A stretch of DNA of 64,000 nt from Clostridiales bacterium (GCA_012839185.1 DUNU01000014.1:1-64000); one strand, 5' to 3'; positions 15,911 through 25,230 are shown, counted from the first letter of the stretch. Notes: a model not told the origin generated them from the letters alone. Numbers and translations: made by a program.

Positions 15911-17254
15911 TTATGCTAATTTTTCCGGATAATAAACAAGGTTCATTGCCATACGAAGTGCCAATCTTGCATCTGCAACTTTGACTTCTCCGTCAAGATT
16001 CATATCAAAATCGTATGTTTCTGCATCAAATATATCAAGCCCCAATGCACAACGAAGAATTCTTCTTGCGTCGGTGGTGGAAATTTTTCCGTCGCCGTTT
16101 GCATCACCTAAAAGAACATTTCTTGTAACTACATAGTCGATGGCATTGTAAAAGTTATCTTGTGAGAAGGAGTGGCAATATTTTATTATGGGAGTATTGT
16201 AACGGGCTTTTGTCGCACCCATAACATGAATTGTCAGGCTATTGATTCTTTCGGGAGTAAAACTGTTTCCTGAAGGAATAAGTGAGAAACCGAATGAATA
16301 ACTTCCTATTGAATTTGTACCGACTGTTTCCGGTACATAAATATTGTTAAGAGCTGTGCAATCGGCAAAGGCAATATCGCCGATGGTCTTGATATTTTCG
16401 CCCAGAGTAAGTTGTTTAAGCGATTTACAACCGTAAAATGCACCGTAGCCGATTTCAGTAACGGAATAAGGGATAATATTTGCCGCATCTGTATGTGAAA
16501 ATATCAAGTTTTCCAACATCAGACAGTCAAGAAATGCGTATTTTTCAATGACGGAAATCTGTCCGTGTAATGTAACTGTTCTGAGTTTCTTGCAGCCTGA
16601 GAACATTGATTGCGAGATTGTTGTAACGCCTGAGGGCAGGGTTATTGAAGAAAAAGCGGTGTCACGAAATGCCCATTTGCCGATCTCCGTAACGCTTTCC
16701 GCAATGGTTATGGTATTTAAGTATGTGCAACCGTTAAAAGCGTTATCCTTGATTGAAGTAACGGTTGTCGGTATGACAATCCCGCTTAATGTATTGTTAT
16801 TTTCAAAAGCACGATAGTTAATGGTTTTGAAAGTGGAAGGCAGGGTAAGAACCGAGCTGTTGCCGATATATTTTATAAGCATACCGTTTATTACAATGCA
16901 GCCGTTATCATCGGCATTTTCGGGATCATTTATCCAGGATGTACCTGTAAAAGCATTGTCACCGATAGACGTAATGGTGTAGGGAATAGTGATACGCTTG
17001 ACTTCGGGATGATAGTATACCTCTTGATTTACAATCTCCGTAAAGCAGTTGTCGCCGATGGATGTAACAGCTCTGTCAAGGTGAACTGCGGGGATATTGA
17101 CCTGTTCCTGATTGCTTCCCTTGTATTTTGTTACTTCATAGGTGCCGTCAGATTTTAATGAATAGGCGAAAACATCCTCGCTTGCCGTTGTAAAAACAGA
17201 GAGTATCGTTATAAATGCAAGAATAAAAGCGAGAATGATTATAAGTTTTTTCAT
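15911..17254 (-). CDS. Secreted BspA-type leucine-rich repeat protein with C-terminal dockerin
   Basis: The 447-residue protein has a signal peptide (about 1-25) and then a series of LRR_5/BspA repeats at about 45-330 with the recurring pattern V-T-S-I-G-D-N-A-F and L-x-x-I-x-I/L-P. The last 65 residues are a type I dockerin with two calcium loops, DANGDGKISTTDARRIL and DMNLDGEVKVADARLAL. Dockerins bind cohesins on scaffold proteins. BspA repeats bind host or matrix proteins. The gene overlaps ricT by four bases (ATGA), an unusual coupling of a surface protein to a housekeeping gene. No cohesin is visible in the window. Confidence 0.92.
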   Translation of the reverse strand: MKKLIIILAFILAFITILSVFTTASEDVFAYSLKSDGTYEVTKYKGSNQEQVNIPAVHLDRAVTSIGDNCFTEIVNQEVYYHPEVKRITIPYTITSIGDNAFTGTSWINDPENADDNGCIVINGMLIKYIGNSSVLTLPSTFKTINYRAFENNNTLSGIVIPTTVTSIKDNAFNGCTYLNTITIAESVTEIGKWAFRDTAFSSITLPSGVTTISQSMFSGCKKLRTVTLHGQISVIEKYAFLDCLMLENLIFSHTDAANIIPYSVTEIGYGAFYGCKSLKQLTLGENIKTIGDIAFADCTALNNIYVPETVGTNSIGSYSFGFSLIPSGNSFTPERINSLTIHVMGATKARYNTPIIKYCHSFSQDNFYNAIDYVVTRNVLLGDANGDGKISTTDARRILRCALGLDIFDAETYDFDMNLDGEVKVADARLALRMAMNLVYYPEKLA

Positions 17255-18108
17255 TGATTTCCCCCTGTCTGTTTGTTATCGTTCTTTTTTGTTGTCGGTT
17301 TTCTATATCTTTCAACTTCGTCTTTGTTTACCCACATCGGAGTGGAACCTTCAATTTCCGTATGATGAATTTTGATATTTCCGCTGATTAAATTGTTGTC
17401 GATTACGGTGGCGATTCCTTCTGCTGTTTTTACGAGAGAGTCAATCGGCGGAGTTTCTTTAATAAGTTCATCATAGGTTTCATCTTCAAATTTTAAGCAA
17501 CAACGAAGTCGTTCACAAGGACCGGTAAGTTTGCTTGCAGTCATTGCAATCCGTTGTTTTTTAGCTGATTTTATCTGAAGCTGACGGAATTCTCTGAGGA
17601 ATGTATTGCAGCAAAACTGACGACCGCATACACCCACACCGCCGAACATCTGACATTCATCACGATTTCCAATCTGGCGTAGTTCTACGCGGGTGTGGAA
17701 TATTCTTGCAAGGTCTTTTACCAGCTCACGGAAGTCTACTCTTTCGGGAGCAGTGTAATAAAAATATATTGTCTTTCGGTCAAAAGAATAGGTTGCATTG
17801 GACAAATACATCTTTAATCCATGTTTTTGTATTTCCTGACGACATAATTCATATGCTCTTGCCGAAAGATCGTTGTTTTCTTTTATTGTTTGCAAATCAT
17901 CCTCGGTTGCAACTCGGATTATAGATTTAAGAGAACCTACGACATCAAGCTCGTCAATAAAGAAATTCGGCTTTGTGACGATGCAGGGTTTTAAGATATC
18001 ATTTGATTCAACCATTACAATATCACCCCGTCGGACTGTTTCGCCCGATGGATTGTAATAATACGTTTTGCTGGATTCCTTAAATCTTATTCCTATTACT
18101 TCTACCAT
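17251..18108 (-). CDS. ricT: PSP1-domain protein RicT (YaaT)
   Basis: The 285-residue protein matches the PSP1/YaaT family: an N-terminal region with GDIVMVES, then the conserved cysteine cluster CQMFGGVGVCGRQFCC near residues 155-170 and CERLRCCLKFE near 200. In B. subtilis RicT joins RicA and RicF, binds [4Fe-4S] clusters, and controls RNase Y-dependent mRNA maturation as well as sporulation and competence. The position after holB is the B. subtilis order (darA, yaaR, holB, ricT). The C-terminal 25 residues are charged and variable. The start lies one base after the holB stop. Confidence 0.94.
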   Translation of the reverse strand: MVEVIGIRFKESSKTYYYNPSGETVRRGDIVMVESNDILKPCIVTKPNFFIDELDVVGSLKSIIRVATEDDLQTIKENNDLSARAYELCRQEIQKHGLKMYLSNATYSFDRKTIYFYYTAPERVDFRELVKDLARIFHTRVELRQIGNRDECQMFGGVGVCGRQFCCNTFLREFRQLQIKSAKKQRIAMTASKLTGPCERLRCCLKFEDETYDELIKETPPIDSLVKTAEGIATVIDNNLISGNIKIHHTEIEGSTPMWVNKDEVERYRKPTTKKNDNKQTGGNQ

Positions 18109-18109
18109 T

Positions 18110-18994
18110 CTATTTCTCCGTAACCGCCTTCATAAGTCCCCTTGAAAAAAGACATAGAAGGAGGTTTTCGTTACCGCTTATTTCAATGTCATCGAGCAAA
18201 TCACTCAGACAATCATTTATTTTCAGCAGTGTATTCTTATCAAAAGTATCGGCAAATGTTTTTGCCATTGCATCAAGTTCGGTTAAAGCAGGAGTTTCGT
18301 TGTAGGTTAAAGCATCCCGCATAACCATCTTCATTTTTTCGCAAACCCGTCCGACAAGTTCACGATTTTTTGTCATCGGAGCGGTTGCAAGCATAAGAGC
18401 TTTTTCGTTTTTGCGTATCAGTCCCCTGCCGACTTCTAATACTATTTCATCGACTTTTTTTGCGGTCTGACCGGTTATGCTCTCTCGCTCTTCGCCGAGC
18501 ATAAATTCTTCCGAACGAGATAAAACCGTCGGCAATACTGCGGCACGGGAGCCTGCGGTAATAATAAATCTTGTAAATTCCGGCGGTTCTTCGATAGTTT
18601 TAAGAAGTGCGTTCGCCGCCTCTTCTCTTAAATCGGAAGCTTCATGAATTATGAAAATGTTATATTTAGATTCGGTCGGAACAGTTGCGGAATTTTGAAT
18701 AATATCCTCTTTAATTGATTGTATCGGAATAAATTTCTTGCCGTCCGGAACAGTTATGAGTTTCATATCCGGATGAGCATTATTTTTGATTTTTTTACAA
18801 GAAACACATTTTCCGCATGGTTTGGTTTTTTGATTTTCGCAGACAAAGGCACTTGCAATCTGTAATGCCGCTTTTTTTCGTATATCGGCAGTTGCTCCCG
18901 TAAGCAATATACAATGCGACAGACGATTTGATTCAATAGTCAGGTTAAGTCGCTCAATAGCATTTTCGGGTGCATCGATTTTCAGTTTTATCAT
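18110..18994 (-). CDS. holB: DNA polymerase III subunit delta'
   Basis: Delta' is part of the clamp loader that places the beta clamp on DNA. The 294-residue product has the clamp-loader AAA+ features: HCILLTGATADIRKKA at the degenerate P-loop position, a zinc-binding CENQ...CGKCVSC cluster near residues 52-66, IIHEASDLREEAANALLKTIEEPP, and an SRSEEF sensor-like segment. Length fits the family. It overlaps darA by four bases and is followed by ricT, a conserved Firmicute block. The usual tmk and yaaR neighbours are absent here. Confidence 0.92.
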   Translation of the reverse strand: MIKLKIDAPENAIERLNLTIESNRLSHCILLTGATADIRKKAALQIASAFVCENQKTKPCGKCVSCKKIKNNAHPDMKLITVPDGKKFIPIQSIKEDIIQNSATVPTESKYNIFIIHEASDLREEAANALLKTIEEPPEFTRFIITAGSRAAVLPTVLSRSEEFMLGEERESITGQTAKKVDEIVLEVGRGLIRKNEKALMLATAPMTKNRELVGRVCEKMKMVMRDALTYNETPALTELDAMAKTFADTFDKNTLLKINDCLSDLLDDIEISGNENLLLCLFSRGLMKAVTEK

Positions 18995-19311
18995 AAATGG
19001 ATTATTTCGCCGACATCAAGAACAAACAAAGTTGCACCACCCGTAGAAGTTTCAATCAAGGGTGTAACGACACTTTCTCCCGCATGAAAAATCGGGCTGG
19101 TTGTTGTCTTTCTTCTTCCGCTTTTATCGCTGAATATTGCTTTCAGTTCATCAAGTCTGTCCTCTTCAACACCCATAAGCAAGGTGGTATTTCCCGTTCT
19201 CAGGAATCCGCCGGAAGACGAAAGTTTAGTTGCCCGAAATCCTGCCTCCGTAATTGAAGCAAGTGTTTTTTCGGTGTCTTCACGACTGATAACTGCAATA
19301 ATGAGTTTCAT
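18991..19311 (-). CDS. darA: Cyclic-di-AMP receptor DarA (PstA/YaaQ)
   Basis: The 106-residue PII-like protein matches DarA/PstA: MKLIIAVISREDTEKTL at the start, KLSSSGGFLRTGNTTLL near residues 28-45, and a central T-loop-like region (GRRKTTTSP). DarA trimers bind cyclic-di-AMP, the potassium and cell-wall second messenger of Firmicutes; the downstream partner is not known. The ATG at 19311 was chosen over a TTG at 19320 because AGGA lies upstream at good spacing. The gene overlaps holB by four bases. Confidence 0.94.
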   Translation of the reverse strand: MKLIIAVISREDTEKTLASITEAGFRATKLSSSGGFLRTGNTTLLMGVEEDRLDELKAIFSDKSGRRKTTTSPIFHAGESVVTPLIETSTGGATLFVLDVGEIIHL

Positions 19312-19330
19312 AAATATCAATCCTAAAATC

Positions 19331-20116
19331 TTATTTCTTAATTATCTCAATGTTTCTGCGGATAACTTTTTCTCCCCGCCAGGCAAATGCTCTGTTTTCA
19401 AGGGTGGTATTTTCATCAATATTCGGTATTGCACTTTCAATAAAGGCATTTATCGGCGTAATTTTCGGTTTTTTGTTTTTCGGGCAAGCCTCTTGGCATA
19501 TATCACAGCCCCAACAAATTCCCGAGTCTTTTATAATCTTCTGCTGTTCGTCGGTCAGTTCTTTTTTTTGTTGAGTAATTGCCGACATGCATTTTTCGGC
19601 ATCAATTTTTCCGTTGTTTATTGCGTTTACGGGACAGGCTTTTTCGCACAGACCGCAGTTTTCGCAAACAGTTTTTTCGGGAGAGCTGTATTCATATTCT
19701 TTCGTTGTAACAATCTCGCCGATAAAACAATATGAACCGTAGTCATCGTTAATCAAAAGTCGGTTTTTCCCTCTGACACCGAGAGAACAGGCAATAGCAG
19801 CCGATACCTCAGGAATAGGGGAATTGTCCAGAAACGGTACAAACTCGTCATTCGGATATTTTTCATTAAGTATTTCGCAAAAGTCGTCCAGCAATTCGCC
19901 GGCAACCGAATGATAGTCACGGGGAACGGCATAACGGGATATATTCCGATTTTTGTAATTTTCTTCTCCTAAATAGTACGGGAAAAGGTAGACTATAATA
20001 GATTTTGCGTTTTCGGGAATCAGGTTTTTATTTCTGCAATCAATCAGATGATTTTCAAAATCCGAAAACCGACATACGCCGTGAGGCAATATTTCAAAAA
20101 GTTCTTTACTTGTCAT
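19331..20116 (-). CDS. Short QueG-like double [4Fe-4S] protein
   Basis: The 261-residue protein has two ferredoxin-type cluster motifs near its centre, CENCGLCEKACP and CWGCDICQEACP. A preceding segment (LDNSPIPEVSAAIA...YCFIGEI) lines up with the active-site region of epoxyqueuosine reductase QueG, including its Asp. QueG removes the epoxide of epoxyqueuosine in tRNA with cobalamin. True QueG is about 370-380 residues, so this is a shorter member lacking the C-terminal repeats and part of the N-terminal domain. It may be a diverged QueG or a related reductase. No other queuosine gene is in the window. It overlaps the AEC transporter gene by four bases. Confidence 0.75.
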   Translation of the reverse strand: MTSKELFEILPHGVCRFSDFENHLIDCRNKNLIPENAKSIIVYLFPYYLGEENYKNRNISRYAVPRDYHSVAGELLDDFCEILNEKYPNDEFVPFLDNSPIPEVSAAIACSLGVRGKNRLLINDDYGSYCFIGEIVTTKEYEYSSPEKTVCENCGLCEKACPVNAINNGKIDAEKCMSAITQQKKELTDEQQKIIKDSGICWGCDICQEACPKNKKPKITPINAFIESAIPNIDENTTLENRAFAWRGEKVIRRNIEIIKK

Positions 20117-21054
20117 AATTTCGTGTATGCAATCATAAACGGCATCGTAAAGATAGCCATAAAGGTGCAGAACGCAACGACTTTCGCTGCGGTTCTGGTG
20201 TCCGCATCATAGCGACCTGCGAACATAACTGTGTTTGTAGCACAGGGAACACAACAACTTATACCGATTGAAGTCAGGAGGTCGCCTTCAAAACCGAGCA
20301 GTCGATAAATCGTAATCATAATCAGCGGCATACAAATTTGTTTTAAGAGAAGGACTAAATAATTTTCCTTCTGTTTAAACAGTGTTTTGATATCCGCATT
20401 TGAAATATAAGTACCCAAAAGCAGCATTGCAAGAGGAGTGTTCATATTTGCAATATGCTGTGTCGCACTGTCTAAAAAAGAGGGCATTTTAATACCGAAA
20501 ATAAAGAGCGGAATACCGATTGAAACGGCAATGATACCGGGATTTAATATAAGTGATTTCGGTGAGAATTTATAGCCTTCTTTGTGGCGTAAAAACATCC
20601 ATGAGCCATAGGTGAAGACGAGAATGTTATAGGCAACAACACCTGCGGAGCAGTAAAACACGCCCATCGGACCGACGACGCTCTGAGCCAGCGGAAGTCC
20701 CATATAGCCCATATTGCCGAATATAGATGCAAATTTATAAACCGTGCCAGTCCGCGTATCCAATTTGTTGAAGAATGGAATGCTTAATATAATTCCGCAA
20801 ATATGAGTTCCTATTGCACAGGCAAGAGCGATCAGGAAACCACCTAATTTTTCTTTGGAATATTCCATCGTCAGGAATGAGCGTACTATGACGGTCGGAG
20901 TAATGACATAAAACAAAAGTTTTGTTGTTGCTTTTGCGGTTTTTTCGGTGTAAAACTTAAGCTTATCCGAAACAAAACCAACGGCAACGATGATGAACAG
21001 AACGACAACCTGAAGTGCCGCAGTGCCCATGTTCTCGAAAAAAAGTTCTGCCAT
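20113..21054 (-). CDS. AEC family transporter
   Basis: The 313-residue protein has about ten hydrophobic segments and matches the auxin-efflux-carrier (AEC) family, with FGNMGYMGLPL near residue 110, LLGTYISNADI near 215 and GISCCVPCATNTVMFA near 270. Bacterial members include malate, malonate and other organic-acid carriers. The same operon begins with citrate synthase, and a malic enzyme and an Ldh-family dehydrogenase lie nearby. An organic-acid substrate is therefore plausible but not shown. The start abuts the stop of the preceding membrane protein gene. Confidence 0.87.
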   Translation of the reverse strand: MAELFFENMGTAALQVVVLFIIVAVGFVSDKLKFYTEKTAKATTKLLFYVITPTVIVRSFLTMEYSKEKLGGFLIALACAIGTHICGIILSIPFFNKLDTRTGTVYKFASIFGNMGYMGLPLAQSVVGPMGVFYCSAGVVAYNILVFTYGSWMFLRHKEGYKFSPKSLILNPGIIAVSIGIPLFIFGIKMPSFLDSATQHIANMNTPLAMLLLGTYISNADIKTLFKQKENYLVLLLKQICMPLIMITIYRLLGFEGDLLTSIGISCCVPCATNTVMFAGRYDADTRTAAKVVAFCTFMAIFTMPFMIAYTKL

Positions 21055-22098
21055 TTACTTTTTATCCGCATACTGTGAAGCAATGGAAAAGGCTAACTCG
21101 TCACGCTCTTTTTTCTGTATTTCTTCGCGGGCTTCATAATCAATTTCCGGCGGCTCGATTGCAGGGATGGGAATAACGGGAGCTTCTTCCGTTTCTCTTT
21201 CCTCGACAACTTCATTTTCTTCGGGAACATATTTCGGATTATTTTTCTTCCCGAATAATGTAACGACATAAGTAACCGCAAAAATCGTGCAGGTAATGTC
21301 TGCAATATTAATCGGGGAGCCTTCTACCAGTTCACCACCCATCAATTTCACTGCTATGCGGGGAATAAAGCAGATAAGTCCGAAAAGTGCACCGGCAAAA
21401 CCACAGGCAAGCATGCCCCACAGTCTTCCTTTTTCGTCAACTTTTGTGACTGTACGGGAGAAAGTAAGGAAGAACAGAATGAAGAAAATCAGCATACCGA
21501 GTTCAAAGAGAACTTCGGATACATTAATAAATGAAATGGAACGTAAGAATATACGAATAAGACGGCACATAAAATATGCGGGAACTGCCAAGGATAAAAC
21601 GCCGGCTTTACGGTAAATGATATTACGACGAGAATAAGAAAGGGCATGAACTATGAAATATGTGCAACCAAAAACCGCAAAGACACACTGCAAAATAAGC
21701 GGAATTGTTCCTTTGGAAACTGTCATGATATTGCTGATGTTTTCACCGGAAACGAGAAGGAGTGCTGTTTTAATGAAATCGGCAAAAAGACCGATTGCCA
21801 TAATAGCGGATGCAAAAGTGACAGCTTTGTCAGGAGTTTTTGCAGCCTTGCATTCGGGAATATGATATGATAAAAATGAGAGTACAATCATAACCACCGC
21901 AGCGGCTGCAACAACGGCATACAAAAGCGGAATGGTTAAATTTGCCTTATCGCTGAAAAAGCCTGTTGTAATGTCAATAATTGTCCCGAGTTGATATACG
22001 CGAATCGGAACTGCAACAAGGGCAGAAACTGCGAAAATAATGAAAACGGTTTCGGGGAATATGCTTTTTACTGACCCCTTTAATTTAAGCTTTGCCAT
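21055..22098 (-). CDS. Polytopic membrane protein of unknown function
   Basis: The 347-residue protein has about eight or nine hydrophobic segments between residues 15 and 285. A cytoplasmic tail of about 60 residues rich in Glu, Pro and Lys follows (EENEVVEEREtEEAP region). I do not recognise a family. The ATG at 22098 is preferred; longer in-frame starts would overlap the citrate synthase 3' end. It lies 16 bases after that gene and directly before the AEC transporter gene, so it is in the same operon. Confidence 0.7.
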   Translation of the reverse strand: MAKLKLKGSVKSIFPETVFIIFAVSALVAVPIRVYQLGTIIDITTGFFSDKANLTIPLLYAVVAAAAVVMIVLSFLSYHIPECKAAKTPDKAVTFASAIMAIGLFADFIKTALLLVSGENISNIMTVSKGTIPLILQCVFAVFGCTYFIVHALSYSRRNIIYRKAGVLSLAVPAYFMCRLIRIFLRSISFINVSEVLFELGMLIFFILFFLTFSRTVTKVDEKGRLWGMLACGFAGALFGLICFIPRIAVKLMGGELVEGSPINIADITCTIFAVTYVVTLFGKKNNPKYVPEENEVVEERETEEAPVIPIPAIEPPEIDYEAREEIQKKERDELAFSIASQYADKK

Positions 22099-22114
22099 AT
22101 TATTTCTCTTTTCG

Positions 22115-23533
22115 TTAAATTCTTTCTTCAATCGGAATATACTCTTTATCAGCAAGTTCCATAATGTCTTTTGTACGCTCATCAAGCGGAATATAATTCA
22201 TAGGCAAAGCGAGAGATTTGTAAGCGGGACGCATTATTCTTCCGTTTGTTAAAATTTCTTCAATTCTGTGAGCACACCAGCCTGCCGTTCGGGCAACCGT
22301 GAACAGAGGAGTATATAAATCCTGCGGAATTTTTAAAATCTTGTATATAAGACCGGAATACAAGTCAACATTCGCAGATATTTTCTTGTTGGATTTCTTG
22401 ACTTTGGCGAATACTTCGGGAGTAAGGCGTTCAATGGCATCAATAAGTGCAAATTCTTCATAACATCCGTTTGTCTCGGCGATTTTTCTTGCTTCTTCTT
22501 TCAAAATAACCGCACGCGGATCAGATAAGGTATAAACAGCATGCCCCATACCGTAAACAAGTCCGGTACGGTCTCCAGCCTCTTTTTTTGCAATTTTTTC
22601 GATATGGTCGGCAATCTGTCCGTCATCGAGGAGATTCTCGACATTGGCTTTAAAATCGTCAAGCATTTCGGCAACCTTATGATTCGCACCGCCGTGTTTC
22701 GGGCCTTTTAATGCACCGATACCTGCCGATATTGCACTGTATGTATCCGTACCCGATGACGAAAGAGAACGGACGTTGAATGTGCTGTTGTTTCCGCCGC
22801 CATGTTCAGCTTGCAGAATAAGCAAAATATCCAATAATTTAGCTTCCTCGTCGGTGAACTTTTTGTCGGGACGAATTGAGTTGAGTATCATTTCGGCAGT
22901 TTTCTGTTCGGGATTAAGCTGATGAATATACATACTCTTGCGGTAATAATGTCTGCGTTTTACCTGATAGGCATATGACATAATTGCCGGCATACGGGCG
23001 ATAAGCCCGAGACTCTGAGAGAGAATATTCTCAATCGAGGGATCTTCGGCATTGTCATCGTAGGAATAAAGAGCCAAAACCGAACAAGCCAGTTTGTTCA
23101 TAATGTCCGGTGACGGTGCTTTCATTATCATATCTTCGATAAAATCGTCGGGTAGTTCACGAAGAGACGAAAGCAGGTCGCAGAAATCGTCAAGCTGTTC
23201 TTTTGTTGGCAGAAAACCGAAAAGCAGAAGCCAGACCACCTCTTCATAGCCGAAACGATCTTCATTCTGAATGCCTTTGATTATATCGTAAATATCTACG
23301 CCGCGAAATTCCAGACGACCTTCCATGGGAATTCTTTCACCGTCGTATAAATAATAACCGTCAACGCTGCATACTTTTGTAAGTCCCGCCATAACGCCGG
23401 TGCCGTCGCTGTTGCGAAGCCCTCGTTTTACGGGGAAACGGTCATATTCCGATTGCGGAATATTGTTGTTTTTTTCGAGCAAGCTCACCAAAGTCGTTAG
23501 ATTTTTGATTTCACTGTTCTGAAATGCTGTCAT
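22115..23533 (-). CDS. gltA: Citrate synthase
   Basis: Citrate synthase condenses acetyl-CoA and oxaloacetate. The 472-residue protein carries the active-site segments: GRLEFRGVDIYDII near residue 75, EHGGGNNSTFNVRSL with its His, a GPKHGGANHKV His region, GMGHAVYTLSDPRA and a late VARTAGWCAHRIEE. It is the long form common in Clostridia. The ATG at 23533 follows a weak ribosome site; an extended frame to 23593 would cross the promoter. It opens a long leftward operon behind a strong promoter. With malic enzyme and the Ldh-type dehydrogenase nearby, it probably serves glutamate and citrate precursor supply rather than a full cycle (inference). Confidence 0.95.
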   Translation of the reverse strand: MTAFQNSEIKNLTTLVSLLEKNNNIPQSEYDRFPVKRGLRNSDGTGVMAGLTKVCSVDGYYLYDGERIPMEGRLEFRGVDIYDIIKGIQNEDRFGYEEVVWLLLFGFLPTKEQLDDFCDLLSSLRELPDDFIEDMIMKAPSPDIMNKLACSVLALYSYDDNAEDPSIENILSQSLGLIARMPAIMSYAYQVKRRHYYRKSMYIHQLNPEQKTAEMILNSIRPDKKFTDEEAKLLDILLILQAEHGGGNNSTFNVRSLSSSGTDTYSAISAGIGALKGPKHGGANHKVAEMLDDFKANVENLLDDGQIADHIEKIAKKEAGDRTGLVYGMGHAVYTLSDPRAVILKEEARKIAETNGCYEEFALIDAIERLTPEVFAKVKKSNKKISANVDLYSGLIYKILKIPQDLYTPLFTVARTAGWCAHRIEEILTNGRIMRPAYKSLALPMNYIPLDERTKDIMELADKEYIPIEERI

Positions 23534-23583
23534 AGTTTTCAACTTTCTAAATTTAGTAGTATATGTGGTGATATACATAATAT

Positions 23584-23612
23584 ATAATATCATCTTTACA
23601 GGTCATTGTCAA
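23584..23612 (-). promoter_or_regulatory. Promoter of the citrate synthase to SecB-like operon
   Basis: On the minus strand TTGACA (23612-23607) and TATTAT (23589-23584) have a 17-base spacer, about 50 bases before the citrate synthase start. No other strong promoter was seen in the next 10 kb of leftward genes. Confidence 0.83.
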
Positions 23613-23656
23613 GTTATTTTTGGAAAATATTCTTGTCTCCGATTTAATAATATTTC

Positions 23657-23685
23657 TTGACTTTGGGAGTAATTTGTGATATAGT
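23657..23685 (+). promoter_or_regulatory. Promoter of glpK
   Basis: TTGACT (23657-23662) and TATAGT (23680-23685) are 17 bases apart. A TATAAT a few bases further (23686-23691) is badly spaced. The promoter is divergent from the citrate synthase promoter. Confidence 0.7.
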
Positions 23686-23721
23686 TATAATAGGTAATTT
23701 TTATAATGGAGGCATTTGTTA

Positions 23722-25230
23722 ATGGGAAAATACATTTTGGCACTTGATCAGGGAACAACCAGTTCGAGAGCGATTTTGTTCAATAAAAACGGTGAGATAG
23801 TATCAAAAGCTCAGTTTGAATTTGAACAGATTTATCCTCAGACCGGTTGGGTTGAACACGATCCCGAGGCAATTTTACGCAGTCAGTATCGTTCGGTTGC
23901 CGATGCTTTGATTGAAGGAAGAATTGAGGCAAGAGATATTCGCGGTATCGGAGTTACAAACCAGCGTGAAACGACTATTCTTTGGGACAGAACAACCGGC
24001 AGACCGATTTATAATGCTATCGTCTGGCAGTGTCGTCGTACCGCAGATGTATGCGAAAAAATCAAAGCTGATAAGGAACTTGCCGAATATATAAAAGAAC
24101 ATACAGGTCTTGTTGTTGACGCATATTTTTCGGCAACAAAGATAAAGTGGATTCTCGACCACGTTGAAGGTGCAAGAGCCTTGGCGGAAAGAGGGCAACT
24201 CCTCTTTGGTACCGTTGAAACATGGCTTATATGGAATCTGACCGGCGGTATAGCTCATGTAACCGACTATTCCAATGCTTCACGTACTATGCTTTTTGAT
24301 GTCGATAATCTTTGCTGGGATGAATATCTTTGTGAAAAACTCGGTATTCCGATGAATATACTTCCCAAAGTTGTTCCCTCAAGCCATATTTATGGCTCCG
24401 TTGCTCCCGGTATTCCCGGTATGGAAGCTCTTGCCGGAGTACCTATTTGCGGTGCTATCGGCGATCAGCCCGCCGCATTATTAGGACAGGCATGTTTTGA
24501 GCAGGGTGATGCAAAAAACACTTATGGAACAGGCTGTTTCCTGCTTATGAATACGGGGGACAAGCGTGTTAAATCCAAGAATAATCTTGTAACCGGTGTT
24601 GCATGGGGAATAGGAAGTGAAGTAACTTATGCCATTGAGGGTTCCGCATTCAATGCAGGCTCAACGATTCAGTGGTTACGTGATGAACTTCATCTTATCA
24701 ATAAAGCTCCCGAATGTGACAGATATGCCGAGAGCGTTCCCGATGCAAACGGTATATACGTCGTTCCTGCATTTACGGGTCTCGGTGCACCCTATTGGGA
24801 TATGTATGCAAGAGGCTGCATTGTCGGTATAACAAGAGGTGTAAATCGTGCTCATATCTGCCGTGCCGTTCTGGAGGGTATCGTATATCAGGTTACCGAT
24901 TTACTTGAAGCGATGAAGGCTGATTCCGGTATTGATATTTTCGAACTTCGTGTTGACGGCGGAGCAAGCGTTTCGGATATCATGATGCAGATTCAGGCGG
25001 ATATGATACAAGCTCATGTCAATCGTCCGAAAGTTGTTGAAACAACCGCACTCGGTGCTGCATATTGTGCAGGTCTTGCGGTCGGTTTGTGGGAGAATAT
25101 CGAGGAGATAAAAACTATCCGCAAATTTGACAGGATTTTTAGCCCCGAAATGTCACAAGAGGACAGAGATAAGGCTTATGCCGGCTGGAAAAAAGCAGTC
25201 GAAAGAGCCAAATCCTGGGCAAAAGAATAA
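23722..25230 (+). CDS. glpK: Glycerol kinase
   Basis: GlpK phosphorylates glycerol to sn-glycerol-3-phosphate with ATP. The 502-residue FGGY kinase has LALDQGTTSSRAILF at the start, GVTNQRETTILWDR near residue 80, GAIGDQPAALLGQ near 260 and the ATP-site GLGAPYWD and VDGGASVSDIMMQ. Length and motifs match GlpK closely. The ATG at 23722 follows GGAGG; the frame's earlier codons are not needed. No glpF or glpD is adjacent, so in this window it stands as a single gene next to organic-acid enzymes. The product is a substrate of PgsA. Confidence 0.97.
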   Translation: MGKYILALDQGTTSSRAILFNKNGEIVSKAQFEFEQIYPQTGWVEHDPEAILRSQYRSVADALIEGRIEARDIRGIGVTNQRETTILWDRTTGRPIYNAIVWQCRRTADVCEKIKADKELAEYIKEHTGLVVDAYFSATKIKWILDHVEGARALAERGQLLFGTVETWLIWNLTGGIAHVTDYSNASRTMLFDVDNLCWDEYLCEKLGIPMNILPKVVPSSHIYGSVAPGIPGMEALAGVPICGAIGDQPAALLGQACFEQGDAKNTYGTGCFLLMNTGDKRVKSKNNLVTGVAWGIGSEVTYAIEGSAFNAGSTIQWLRDELHLINKAPECDRYAESVPDANGIYVVPAFTGLGAPYWDMYARGCIVGITRGVNRAHICRAVLEGIVYQVTDLLEAMKADSGIDIFELRVDGGASVSDIMMQIQADMIQAHVNRPKVVETTALGAAYCAGLAVGLWENIEEIKTIRKFDRIFSPEMSQEDRDKAYAGWKKAVERAKSWAKE

